The notes: generated from the letters alone by a model not told the origin. A stretch of 64,000 bases of DNA from Verrucomicrobia subdivision 3 bacterium UBA693 (GCA_002298785.1 DBMR01000028.1:14767-78766); one strand, 5' to 3'. Counted from the first letter of the stretch, positions 49,677 through 58,513 are shown. Made by a program: numbers and translations.

Positions 49677-50804
49677 TTAGGCCGCCTGTTTGGCGTCCCA
49701 TTCCATGACCTTGGCAATTACGTAATCCACTTCGTCCTCGCGCAGTTCCGGGAACATGGGGAGGCTGACGCAGGTGGCGGCGTTGGCTTCGGCGTTGGCC
49801 AGGCTGCCGACGATGCGGGCGTCCTTGCCCCACGGATAGCCGGCCTGCTTGTGAATGGCGATCGAGTAATGGGTCTTGGCATCGACACCGTTCTTCACCA
49901 GGAAGTCGACCAACTGGTCGCGCAACTCCGCCTTCTTGGTTTCGATGACGTAGAGATGGAACACGTGACGGTAGCCCGGCAGTTCGACCGGGAGGGTGAA
50001 CGACTTGGCGCCTTTGAGGCCGGCCGTATAGCGGGCCGCCCATTTGCGGCGAGCGTCGTTGTATTCGTCGATGTGTTTCAGCTTGGCGCTGAGAATGCCG
50101 GCGTGCAGGTCGTCCAGGCGGCTGTTGAAGCCGTAGCTGTGCACGTTGCGCGCGGTCGAGCCGTGGTTGCGCAAGCGGCGCACTGCGGCATCGATCTCGG
50201 GATTGTTCGTGACCAGAGCGCCGCTGTCGCCGAAGGTGCCGAGGTTCTTCTGGATGATGAAGCTCGTGGAGCAGGCATCGCTGAGTTGGGCGATTTTGAA
50301 GTTGGGGCCCGCCGCGCCGATCGCCTGGGCGTTGTCCTCAACGATCTTGAGGTTGTGCTTGTCCGCAATCTTCTTGATGGCCACCATGTCGGCGCACTGG
50401 CCGTAAAGGTGCACTGGAATGATCGCCTTGGTCTTCGGGGTGATGGCCGCTTCGATCTTGGTGGGATCGATGCACTTGGTCGTGGGGCAGCAATCCACCA
50501 GCACTGCCGTGGCGCCGGCGATCCAAATCGCTTCCGCCGTGGCAAAGAAGGTGTTGGCATTCGTGATGACTTCATCGCCCTGTCCGATGCCCAGGGCCAT
50601 CAGTGCCAGCCAGATAGAATCGGTTCCATTCCCGGTGCCGATGGCGTATTTGGTGCCGTGGTAGGCAGCCAATTCCGCTTCGAACTGTTTGAGCATGGGC
50701 CCCATAACATATTGGCCGCTCTCCAGGACGGTCGCGATATTCTTGTCGATTTCGGATTTGATATTGTGATACTGACGAACGTGTCCGTAAAATTCTACTT
50801 TCAT
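49677..50804 (-). CDS. DegT/DnrJ/EryC1/StrS-family sugar aminotransferase
   Basis: 375 aa from the ATG at 50804; an upstream in-frame extension to 50972 is low-complexity and unlikely. PLP features: GTGNGTDSIWLAL (phosphate-binding region), DEVITNANTFFATAEA, KIVEDNAQAIGA (Asp157 contacting the pyridine nitrogen) and the Schiff-base lysine Lys186 in IIQKNLGTFGDSGALV. RLDDLHAGILSAKL and KTHYSIAIHKQAGY also match the family. Such enzymes aminate keto-sugars bound to nucleotides for polysaccharide or glycan synthesis. It is upstream of, and probably coupled to, the Gfo/Idh/MocA gene, a pairing common in diacetamido-sugar pathways. Confidence 0.92.
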   Translation of the reverse strand: MKVEFYGHVRQYHNIKSEIDKNIATVLESGQYVMGPMLKQFEAELAAYHGTKYAIGTGNGTDSIWLALMALGIGQGDEVITNANTFFATAEAIWIAGATAVLVDCCPTTKCIDPTKIEAAITPKTKAIIPVHLYGQCADMVAIKKIADKHNLKIVEDNAQAIGAAGPNFKIAQLSDACSTSFIIQKNLGTFGDSGALVTNNPEIDAAVRRLRNHGSTARNVHSYGFNSRLDDLHAGILSAKLKHIDEYNDARRKWAARYTAGLKGAKSFTLPVELPGYRHVFHLYVIETKKAELRDQLVDFLVKNGVDAKTHYSIAIHKQAGYPWGKDARIVGSLANAEANAATCVSLPMFPELREDEVDYVIAKVMEWDAKQAA

Positions 50805-50968
50805 GGCCGTGGACACTAGCGGAGTCGGCGGAGGACACAAGCAATTTTTTTCCTTGACGCGAAAAATCTGTAAAAAAGGCAAAATAATGATGACAACTGG
50901 CGAAATGTGCCTCGAATCGGATCCGCCGGCGGCCGTCGAGGCGTCGCTCGCGACCTTGCCGGGCTGCA

Positions 50969-53362
50969 TCAAGCATCTTTAACGCATCGGAACCCGATGG
51001 TGGCGCAGCGATCCAAACCGGGCCACATCAGGATAAACTTGCAGTGATGGTTGCAGGGGCGGGGGCCTCCGTCCGCATACCAGATGCTGCCGCGCGCTTG
51101 GAAGTAGCTGCCACCACGGATGATGGCGAAACGGGTATGGCCATCGTCCCGCTGGCTTTCGGTCCATTCATACACATTGCCGGACATGTGGTAACAGCCG
51201 AAAGGGCTGCGGCCCGCTGGCAGGGAGCGCGCCGGCAAGGGGGCGCCGGTGGTGTTGACTTTGTCCGGGTCCGGTTTGTCGGGCTTCATGGTTCCGCCCC
51301 AGGGCCACGAGCGACCATCGGTGCCTTGGGCGGCCAGTTGCCATTCCGGTTCGGTGGGCAGGCGTTTCCCCGCCCATTTGGCGTAGGCGCGGCCGTCGTC
51401 AAGGTCCACGTAAACCACGGGTAAATCGGCGATGGCGGGCGGCATTTTCCGGTCCGGCCAATGTTTCAGAAAGTTCTCGGGCTGTTTCGGACGATAATGG
51501 GTGGCCGCCAGGAATTTTTGAAACTCGGCGTTTGAAACCTGGGCTTCATCGATAAAGAACTCCCGCACCTGGACGGTGTAATCGTGCTTCAGTATCTGGT
51601 AAAAGGGGTTCCCGGTGAGGAACGCCGGTTGTTTGTGCGGGGGCGTGCCGGGGTCTGGGTAACAACCACACTCGCGGCGCTGGTGTTCGATTTGCAGGCG
51701 CACCGCGGTTGCCGGCACGCGGACCATGCCGGGGGGTGGCAAGGATTGCGAGGGCGGAGTGGTGCGCTTCGGTGGAAGCGGATCCATAAGCGACCGGGAT
51801 AAACGTTTGGCGCCGATCTCTCCCGGGCCGTGGGGCAGATCGCTTTGGTGATGCAGGAAGCGCTGGTACGCCGGGCTATTCCGCCTTTCCTGCATTACCA
51901 CGACGCAGCCGAGATTTTCCCTGGCCGCAAAGTTCACTTCAATTTCGGCCACGTCGCCTATGATTTTGGGTTCGATCCGGGTACCGTTCCACGCGTCGTA
52001 ATATGAGGCTCCGTCGCGGCGTGGAATCGCCAGGCGACGGGTTTGAGATTCCGCCCCGGGGTGCTGCGAGGAGGATAGCAGGAGGTAAATGTCCACCCCG
52101 TCTCCCTGCCAGCGGTTGCAGAAGATGGCTGGATGGCCGGTTCCAGCCGCGAGATTGCCGGTGCCCGAGGTTTGGGCTGAAGTATCCCGCAAGTTGAGCG
52201 GGAAGAAGGGCTCCCACTGGTCGCTGGTGAACTCCTGCTGAAACTGGCGCAGGATGGCTACCGTCCGGCGCCACAACCTCCGCCCTTCAAGCTGCCATGG
52301 ATTATAGCTTCCGAATATATTTTCCCACACCAACAGACCGCCGGCGTTGAAGAAAGCGCGGCGGATTTCTTCGCGGTGATCCGGGTTCCAACGGTCGATG
52401 TGCCACCGCAGGTGCTCCGGCACGAGCCATTTCCGATGGTCAATCGCCGCTGGTGGAAATCCACCGTCCAATCCCTGCGACCAGGAGCCGTTGCACCACG
52501 ACAGACTGGCCAGGGCTGGATGCAGTTCCGGGCAGAGGCACGTTCCCGGGCGGACGCGATCCAACGCCTGGCCGAGAGCGGGGGAGTCGCCGGTCATGGT
52601 ATCGAGAAAGACGCCGTCCATTTCCGTGCGCGCGACCAACTCGGCGAGGAACTGCTCATCGGGAACCGGTTCCCGGCGAGTGCCGGTGTCCCAGGGATTA
52701 TAATTGATGAACACGCGGGTGCCCGCGCGGTGTGCGCCCCGCACCAGTTTTTGGAGGCCATCAAGGCCTCCGGGCATGTCGCGATAGAAATCCAACTGGT
52801 TCCGAGGATCGATGCCGAGGCGCGGATACGCGTGCCACAACAGGATGGCGTCGTAGCCGCCGAATTCACGCTCACCCTCCCGCAGGAATTCCCGCCAGCG
52901 ATAGCGGCCTTTCTCAGGGTCCCAGAACGAGCGGTCGTACATGAAGGTGAAATGGCACGTGAACGCGCCCTGGAGCCAGCGCCGGGCGAGATCGAGGTAG
53001 ATTTGGCGATCAAGCGCCGGTCTGCCAGCTTGCGGGTGACGCATCGCTTCGCGGTAAGCGCGCAGTTGCTCGAGCCAGGCAGAGTGCGGCATCCCAGGAG
53101 GCGGCCCGGGCAGGTAAACCTGGTTGGGCTCAGTCAAACCGGGCACGGTCCACGATGTCGGATCCCCGGCCTTTGCGGTTACGAGTGACACTGCAAGCGC
53201 CAAGGCAGGAATCGCCGCCCGATGACACAAACGGAGAGGAGTCAGATGGCGTTCAAGAATCGCCTTGAAGGCGATGTGGAACTTACGTTCCGCGCCACCA
53301 CCAGGAGGAGCGCCAACCCCGAGGTGGTTCCCGGATCGCTCACCGGCCATCCGGCGCCTCAT
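50969..53362 (-). CDS. Secreted fusion: glycoside-hydrolase-like barrel plus SUMF1/FGE-type domain lacking the catalytic Cys pair
   Basis: 797 aa. A hydrophobic segment (AAIPALALAVSLVTAKAG, about residues 49-66) probably acts as signal peptide after a long basic leader. Residues about 100-520 resemble a TIM-barrel glycosidase (GGYDAILLWHAYPRLGID, AGTRVFINYNPWDTG, TEMDGVFLDTMTGD, AFFNAGGLLVWENIFGSY). Residues about 545-797 are a formylglycine-generating-enzyme fold (GMVRVPA, FFIDEAQVSNAEFQKFL, GKRLPTEPEWQLAA, GCYHMSGNVYEWTES, IRGGSYFQARGS, TIGFRCVKDA). The two active-site Cys of true FGE are not in the expected place after RGGSY, so sulfatase maturation is unlikely. The ATG overlaps the SPFH stop (ATGA), so it is translationally coupled. 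Confidence 0.8.
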   Translation of the reverse strand: MRRRMAGERSGNHLGVGAPPGGGAERKFHIAFKAILERHLTPLRLCHRAAIPALALAVSLVTAKAGDPTSWTVPGLTEPNQVYLPGPPPGMPHSAWLEQLRAYREAMRHPQAGRPALDRQIYLDLARRWLQGAFTCHFTFMYDRSFWDPEKGRYRWREFLREGEREFGGYDAILLWHAYPRLGIDPRNQLDFYRDMPGGLDGLQKLVRGAHRAGTRVFINYNPWDTGTRREPVPDEQFLAELVARTEMDGVFLDTMTGDSPALGQALDRVRPGTCLCPELHPALASLSWCNGSWSQGLDGGFPPAAIDHRKWLVPEHLRWHIDRWNPDHREEIRRAFFNAGGLLVWENIFGSYNPWQLEGRRLWRRTVAILRQFQQEFTSDQWEPFFPLNLRDTSAQTSGTGNLAAGTGHPAIFCNRWQGDGVDIYLLLSSSQHPGAESQTRRLAIPRRDGASYYDAWNGTRIEPKIIGDVAEIEVNFAARENLGCVVVMQERRNSPAYQRFLHHQSDLPHGPGEIGAKRLSRSLMDPLPPKRTTPPSQSLPPPGMVRVPATAVRLQIEHQRRECGCYPDPGTPPHKQPAFLTGNPFYQILKHDYTVQVREFFIDEAQVSNAEFQKFLAATHYRPKQPENFLKHWPDRKMPPAIADLPVVYVDLDDGRAYAKWAGKRLPTEPEWQLAAQGTDGRSWPWGGTMKPDKPDPDKVNTTGAPLPARSLPAGRSPFGCYHMSGNVYEWTESQRDDGHTRFAIIRGGSYFQARGSIWYADGGPRPCNHHCKFILMWPGLDRCATIGFRCVKDA

Positions 53363-54129
53363 TTTTTGGTGAATGGGGTGAAAAGGTCGATGGGGATGGG
53401 CAAAAAGGTGGTGGTATTGTGCTCGCTGGAAATCTCACGCATGGTCTGCAGGAAGCGGAGCTGTAGCGCGATCGGCTCTTTGCTGATCATGTTGGCCGCC
53501 TGCACCATTTTTTCGGCCGCCTGATATTCGCCTTCGGCATTGACGATTTTCGCCCGGCGCTCACGTTCGGCTTCCGCCTGCTTGGCCATCGCCCTTTTCA
53601 TGCTGTCCGGCAGGGCCACATCCTTTACCTCGACGGCGGTCACTTTGACGCCCCATGGTTCGGTCTGGCGGTCAATGATCTCCTGGAGTTTCTGGTTGAT
53701 AACATCCCTTTGCGAGAGGAGGTCATCGAGCGGCGCCTGGCCGAGGACGCTGCGGAGCGTGGTTTGGGCTATGAGAGAAGTGGCTTTCCAGAAATTCTCC
53801 ACTTTGACCACCGCCGAGACCGGGTCCACGACCCGGAAGTAAACGACCGCGTCAACCGTGGCAGGGACGTTATCGCGCGTCATGATCTCCTGCTTGGAGA
53901 CATCGATCGTCACGACGCGCAGGTCCATCTTGACCATGCGATCCACCACCGGGATGAGAAAGATCAGGCCCGGTCCTTTGGCGCGCAATAATTTGCCCAG
54001 GCGAAAAATCACGCCCCGCTCGTATTCGCGCAGGACGCGGACCATTTGGGGCAGGGCAAAAGCGCCGAGGATGATGATCGGGACCACCCACGAGGTGAGT
54101 CCGAGTAATTTGCGAATGATTTCTTCCAT
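53359..54129 (-). CDS. SPFH/band 7 (stomatin-like) membrane protein
   Basis: 256 aa. One N-terminal membrane segment (LTSWVVPIIILGAFALPQM), then the band 7 domain: VLREYERGVIFRLGKLLRAKGPGLIFLIP, VVTIDVSKQEIMTRDNVPATVDAVVYFRV and TTLRSVLGQAPLDDLL. A helical tail follows (AERERRAKIVNAEGEYQAAEKM). This is the slipin/stomatin class that pairs with NfeD proteins in bacterial membrane microdomains. NfeD is immediately upstream (23-bp gap) and the GH/SUMF1 fusion overlaps downstream, so the three form one operon. Confidence 0.94.
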   Translation of the reverse strand: MEEIIRKLLGLTSWVVPIIILGAFALPQMVRVLREYERGVIFRLGKLLRAKGPGLIFLIPVVDRMVKMDLRVVTIDVSKQEIMTRDNVPATVDAVVYFRVVDPVSAVVKVENFWKATSLIAQTTLRSVLGQAPLDDLLSQRDVINQKLQEIIDRQTEPWGVKVTAVEVKDVALPDSMKRAMAKQAEAERERRAKIVNAEGEYQAAEKMVQAANMISKEPIALQLRFLQTMREISSEHNTTTFLPIPIDLFTPFTKK

Positions 54130-54152
54130 AAAGCCAGGGTGAACGGTTGGGT

Positions 54153-55427
54153 TTAGGTGATGGTTTTAGGCCGTACTCGGAGCGTGAGCCCTTCGATGCT
54201 CTCCACTTCCGCGATTGCGCCCGCCTCGATCACGGAATTGCTGACAGCATTCCAATATTCGCCTTCGATGAACACCTTGCCACCGGCGTCGTCGATGCGA
54301 TTAATGGCCGGGGCGGTTTTCCCGAGCAGGGTTTCGCGGCCCGCGCGGACCGGCAGCCGTTGCGCGCGCAATCCCGCTCCGACGACGAACAGGAAGAACG
54401 CCGCGGTGAGCAGGGTGGCGGGAATAATGAAGGTGAGCGACAGGCGGAGACCGCTGCCGCGATCGAACAACATCAAAGCGCCCAGGAAGAAGCTCACGAT
54501 GCCGCCGAACGTAAGCACTCCGTGCGTGGGCGTAAAGAGATCAATTGCGAACAGGACCAGGGACAGCAGGATGAGCGCGACACCGGCGATGTTTACCGGG
54601 AGCACGGCCATCATGTACAGCGCCAGGATGAGGGCGATGGCTCCGACCACGCCGGGCAGGATGGCGCCGGGATTGCTCAACTCACCGATCAACCCGTAAA
54701 CCGCCGCCAGCATCAGGAAGAGCATCACCTCCGGCCGCCAAAGCAACTGGAACACGCGCTCCCGCCAGACCATCGGAATATCCTCCACCTTCGCCGCCGC
54801 AACTTTGAGCTCGGCACCGCGCACCGGCCGTTCGCTCAGCTTGCCCAAGAGATCCTGGGTGTCAGTGGCGATCAGGTCGATCACTTTTAGTTCCAGGGCC
54901 TTTTCGGCGGTAATGGATTGGCTGGCCGTTACGGAAGAGCGGGCCCATTCCACATTGCGCCCGCGCTTTTCCGCGATCGCCTCGATGTAGCTGCTCGCGT
55001 AGTTCTCCAGCTTCTGCTTCATGATTTCATCTGGCTTTTCCGAGGAATCCGGTCCCATGGTGACGGGATGTGCCGCGCCGATACTGGTATTCGGGGCCAT
55101 GGCGGCCACATCCGCCGCGAGGGTGATGAAACATCCGGCGCTGCCTGCGTTGGCGCCGGACGGTGCCACGTAGACCACCACCGGGATGCGCGAGGCGTAA
55201 AAGGTCTGCACGATGGCCTTGGTGCTTTCCAACAGGCCGCCCGGGGTGTCCAGTTCGATGATCAGGCAGGCATCGCCGCGATCAGCAGCAACCTCGAGGG
55301 CCCTCCCAATGTATTCGGTGGTCGCCGGGCCGATCGCGCCTTTAATGGAAATCCGGCCCACTTGCGCCGTCCAGCCAAATCCCGTAGTGGCCAGCAGCAG
55401 ACAAAACGTTACGAGATAACGAGTCAT
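54153..55427 (-). CDS. nfeD: NfeD family, ClpP-class membrane serine protease (NfeD1b type)
   Basis: 424 aa. A signal peptide (LVTFCLLLATTGFGWTA) leads to a ClpP-like domain (LIIELDTPGGLLESTKAIV, PSGANAGSAGCFITLAADVAAM, with the putative catalytic Ser in GSAG). About four membrane helices follow (LMLAAVYGLIGELSNPGAIL, GAIALILALYMMAVLPVN and others), then a C-terminal OB-fold domain (GGKVFIEGEYWNAVS, AEVESIEGLTLRVRP). NfeD1b proteins cleave membrane proteins and partner with stomatin-like proteins; the adjacent SPFH gene matches this. Confidence 0.94.
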   Translation of the reverse strand: MTRYLVTFCLLLATTGFGWTAQVGRISIKGAIGPATTEYIGRALEVAADRGDACLIIELDTPGGLLESTKAIVQTFYASRIPVVVYVAPSGANAGSAGCFITLAADVAAMAPNTSIGAAHPVTMGPDSSEKPDEIMKQKLENYASSYIEAIAEKRGRNVEWARSSVTASQSITAEKALELKVIDLIATDTQDLLGKLSERPVRGAELKVAAAKVEDIPMVWRERVFQLLWRPEVMLFLMLAAVYGLIGELSNPGAILPGVVGAIALILALYMMAVLPVNIAGVALILLSLVLFAIDLFTPTHGVLTFGGIVSFFLGALMLFDRGSGLRLSLTFIIPATLLTAAFFLFVVGAGLRAQRLPVRAGRETLLGKTAPAINRIDDAGGKVFIEGEYWNAVSNSVIEAGAIAEVESIEGLTLRVRPKTIT

Positions 55428-55787
55428 TTACATTCCCTTTAATATACTACTCCGCATGAATCTCCCGGACAAATTAAATTCCTGTCTTTAAATTTTGAGG
55501 TGGTTATACGCCAAGGGACCACGTGGTTGGGGATTGGAACTGAAGGGGTCACTCCCTGATGCCAAAGGGGAAAGATTAACCACGAATTGCTCGAAATACG
55601 CGGACAAGAAGGGAAGGAGAAGGGTGGAGTTGGGGCGGCCATTGGTATTGGCTCAATCGCCTGAACCACCGACACCAATCTCGGCGGTGGCCAAACCCAG
55701 CCAGGGTCATAATCGAAGGCGCCGAATTCCTCACGAATAGCTTGCATTTACTTATAGCTCCGATAGCGTTTCCAAAGGAGCCAGATT
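55428..55787. other. Intergenic region carrying degenerate repeat copy A
   Basis: 360 bp between the divergent nfeD and delta-60 genes. The segment 55532-55672 is a degenerate copy of the sequence at 58219-58360. Shared blocks include GATTGGAACTGAAG, CCCTGATGCC, CTCGAAATACGCGGAC and ACCACCGA. The short reading frames over it differ in length and context between copies and look like by-products. The delta-60 gene has a strong ribosome-binding site, AAAGGAG at 55774-55780. Confidence 0.6.
55532..55672 (+). repeat. Degenerate ~140-bp direct repeat, copy A
   Basis: Alignable by eye along its whole length with copy B (58219-58360), with substitutions and a few 1-bp indels. It includes the exact 16-mer CTCGAAATACGCGGAC. 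Direct orientation; the pair brackets the delta-60 and lipoprotein genes. Confidence 0.75.
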
Positions 55788-57473
55788 ATGAACAAGAGAC
55801 AATCGTTCCTATTGGTTAGCCTTGGAATCATGCTGGCGGCAAACATCCCGGCCCGGGCGCAAACCATCGACCCGCTAGTGATTCCTTATTCCAAAATAAA
55901 CCGCGATTCGTCGAGCTGGATCACCACTCTCGTTCCTCTTCCCGATGGCAAAATCCTGGCAGGTGGCATCACCGTTCAATTTATCAGCAGCGGTAATCGC
56001 TCCCACACCAATTTGGTTCGGCTCAACCCGGACGGACTGGCGGATGATAGCTTCAATGTCGGTTTTACCCAGTTTGGTTCGCGTGACGTCGTGAATTGCA
56101 CGGCATTGTTGCCTAATGGCCAGGTCATGGTGGGTGGTTATTTCTATGAGGTAAACAGGCAGTCACGTTTCCATCTCGCACGATTTGAACCCGATGGCAG
56201 CCTCGACTTGAAATTCGATCCGATTTATCTGGAGGACAGTGTAAACTCCATCCGCATCCAACCAGATGGCAAGATTCTGATTTGCGGATGGTTCAACGCT
56301 TATGATTTCCCTGGGAATGCCGGTTTGTGCCGTCTCAACCCGGATGGAAGAGTGGACGATACGTTCAAAGCGTCTGCCAACGGTCCGGTGGTGGCGATGG
56401 ACCTGCAACCGGACGGCAAGGTTCTGGCCATGGGGCGCTTCACGAAGATTGGCGGGCAGTCCAGGACGAATTTCGCCAGGCTAAATGCCGATGGTTCGCT
56501 CGACGCGGGGTTTCAATCCGCCAGGTTCAATTGCTTTGGGCAACCGGGATTTGGGACCCCTTATTACGGAACTTTGTTGGTTCAACCCGATGGCAAAATC
56601 CTGTTGGGCGGCCTCTTTGATCACGTGAACGGCCTCGCCCACACCAATATCGCGCGGTTCAACACGGATGGCTCCCTGGACGACGGATTCACTGGCCAGG
56701 CGGATCTTCACAATTGCCTGGGGGTGCAGACACTGACGCTGCAGGCCAATGGCTCGTTGCTGGTAGGGCATGACTCCCTCACTTTCAATGGGATTTCCTG
56801 TCCGAACCTGAGCCGGTTGAACCCCGACGGCACCCTGGATCCTGGCTTTGGCCGAACGTCAGTGGGTGGCGCGGTGGTGTATAACGCCAGCTTGCAGATG
56901 GACGGCAAAATCTTAATCGCTGGAGCCATCGCCTCACTCGCCGGCGTTGAGCGTCATGTGGCGGGGCGTCTCAATAATACGGAGGCCGCGACTCAGAGCC
57001 TTGTTTATGATGGCACCAATGTCATTTGGTGGCGCGGAGGGACCAGCCCGGAAGTATGCCGCACGATCTTCGAATCCTCGACTAACGGGATTGATTGGAT
57101 TTACGTGGGGGAAGGCAGCCGGATCGTTGACGGCTGGGTGAAGCCGAATCTAACCGTCACCCCCGGCACCAGTATTCGAGCCAGAGGTTTTGTTACCGGC
57201 GGCCGGGCCAACGGCTCCAGTTGGTTCGTGGAGAGCCAGTACCCAACACTACCACCCACACTTACGATGCGACGAGCGGCTTTTGATTCCAGCTCGAATT
57301 CGATCGGTTTCGAAATCACAGGCACTCCGGGTGCCACTGTTTTGATCGAAGCTTCGGAGGGTCTCGAGGATTGGGCATGCATTGCCACAAACATGCTTGG
57401 CAATGGCCCACAATATTTTACCCATCCCTCCTGCACGAATTCCGTTCAGTTTTATCGGGCAAGACTACCATGA
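55788..57473 (+). CDS. Secreted delta-60 repeat protein (seven repeats) with shared C-terminal domain
   Basis: 561 aa. Signal peptide with cleavage after IPARA. Residues about 40-400 contain seven delta-60 repeats with core LQPDGKILxGGxF...(N/R)LARLNPDGSLDxxF. Seven units match one seven-bladed propeller. A domain with SPEVCRTIFESSTNGIDWIYV follows, then the C-terminal domain (FEITGTPGATVLIEASEGLEDW) ending FYRARLP. The delta-60 repeats resemble both blocks of the giant protein at 25040. Strong ribosome-binding site AAAGGAG 7 nt before the ATG. The gene lies between two copies of an intergenic repeat, separate from the main secreted-protein block. Confidence 0.88.
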   Translation: MNKRQSFLLVSLGIMLAANIPARAQTIDPLVIPYSKINRDSSSWITTLVPLPDGKILAGGITVQFISSGNRSHTNLVRLNPDGLADDSFNVGFTQFGSRDVVNCTALLPNGQVMVGGYFYEVNRQSRFHLARFEPDGSLDLKFDPIYLEDSVNSIRIQPDGKILICGWFNAYDFPGNAGLCRLNPDGRVDDTFKASANGPVVAMDLQPDGKVLAMGRFTKIGGQSRTNFARLNADGSLDAGFQSARFNCFGQPGFGTPYYGTLLVQPDGKILLGGLFDHVNGLAHTNIARFNTDGSLDDGFTGQADLHNCLGVQTLTLQANGSLLVGHDSLTFNGISCPNLSRLNPDGTLDPGFGRTSVGGAVVYNASLQMDGKILIAGAIASLAGVERHVAGRLNNTEAATQSLVYDGTNVIWWRGGTSPEVCRTIFESSTNGIDWIYVGEGSRIVDGWVKPNLTVTPGTSIRARGFVTGGRANGSSWFVESQYPTLPPTLTMRRAAFDSSSNSIGFEITGTPGATVLIEASEGLEDWACIATNMLGNGPQYFTHPSCTNSVQFYRARLP

Positions 57474-57561
57474 GCAAAGCAGATTGAGGCGCGTTGCCGC
57501 GCCGAAACCGAGCAGGTGGCGAGGACCAAGCAACGCCAAAGCTATGATCGGCCCAAGAGCG

Positions 57562-58038
57562 ATGATTGACAAACGCGCGTGGTCGAGACCTCTTCTGCAA
57601 AGCATGCTGACGTGTCTGAACACAAGCTTTCGCGCGTGCGCGGTGATTGCGCTTTTCCTTTGTATGGCAGCTTGCGGTAAGTCGGGATCTAGCGGCAATG
57701 CAGGGAACCGGTCGGTGGAGGAGGCAACATCAAATGGGCCCGAACGAATGCTGAGAATTGTTCGAAAAGAGGGGCCCTACTCTGGTGGAGTCTGTAATTT
57801 GTCGCCGAGCAGAACGGTGGCGGGTGGCACGGTCAAGAATGATGACGGCAGCTTGGTGCGTGCGGAGTGGTATCGTCTTGTCGAGGTATCGAATAGCGGT
57901 TACCTGGTTTTGATGGAGCGGGAGGAAATGGTCGATGGCACCAACTTAACGCGTAACCTGAGGGTTTATTTTCCGTTTGGGACCATCACAACGACCCAAG
58001 CCTTCGGATCACTAAATGTGACAGGAGAGTACAGGTGA
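57562..58038 (+). CDS. Small predicted lipoprotein, function unknown
   Basis: About 158 aa. A hydrophobic stretch ends in a lipobox-like LFLCMAAC (Cys38). The ~120-residue mature domain has short strands (LVRAEWYRLVEVSNSGYLVLMERE, LTRNLRVYFPFGTITT). No family recognised. In-frame ATGs at 57544, 57562 and 57604 are all possible; 57562 has AAGAG just upstream and gives a basic N-region. Copy B of the dispersed repeat begins about 180 bp after its stop. Confidence 0.55.
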   Translation: MIDKRAWSRPLLQSMLTCLNTSFRACAVIALFLCMAACGKSGSSGNAGNRSVEEATSNGPERMLRIVRKEGPYSGGVCNLSPSRTVAGGTVKNDDGSLVRAEWYRLVEVSNSGYLVLMEREEMVDGTNLTRNLRVYFPFGTITTTQAFGSLNVTGEYR

Positions 58039-58513
58039 ATGGGGATGTTCAAAGAGCCCCGGGAATCTCAAATCAAGGCAGAACGGATATCCAATATAAG
58101 AAAACAAAGGGAGATGAGTTGGTGACCGCGCTGGTGCTGGGTAGGGACGTGTTCCACCACGTCCGAAACTACTTTGGAGGAAGGGGAAGAAGAGGGAGAC
58201 GGACTATGCCTGAGTGTTGATTGGAACTGAAGCTGTCATTCCCTGATGCCGAAGGGGAAGAATTAATCACCAAATACTCGAAATACGCGGACAGAAGGGG
58301 GGCGGAGCGGGTTGAAGTCGGACGTTCAATGGCATTCGATCGACCGCTCAACCACCGAACGGGCGTGATGAGAGGGGGCGCAGCCAAAGCGCTTGTTCCC
58401 GTCTAAATATCTTGGCCGAGATAAGGTCGGGTCAGTTCCTGAGGCAGCACAGTGGCGGTTAACGGCTATCAATTCTATGGCGAGAAGGCGGCGGGCATGT
58501 TAGATAATTCCTG
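58039..58513. other. Gene-free region with hairpin and degenerate repeat copy B
   Basis: 475 bp. It contains a hairpin GGACGTG-TTCCAC-CACGTCC at 58145-58164 and repeat copy B at 58219-58360. A 61-codon frame over copy B parallels a frame in copy A (shared SKYAD and RVE-GR) but has no conserved start and is not called as a gene. No convincing promoter for the kinase gene was seen. Confidence 0.6.
58219..58360 (+). repeat. Degenerate ~140-bp direct repeat, copy B
   Basis: Partner of copy A (55532-55672). Both contain GATTGGAACTGAAG, CCCTGATGCC, AAGGGGAA, CTCGAAATACGCGGACA and ACCACCGA in the same order. Confidence 0.75.

Noticed and set aside
50805..50972. N-terminal extension of the DegT-type aminotransferase
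   Set aside because: The added 56 residues are low-complexity and unlike the family. The ATG at 50804 places the conserved VEFYGHVRQY start normally.
55495..58406. Two short plus-strand frames over the dispersed repeat (55495-55740 and 58221-58406) with related SKYAD segments
   Set aside because: They share similarity only because the DNA repeats. Start sites and C-termini differ and there is no ribosome-binding site, so they are treated as repeat sequence.
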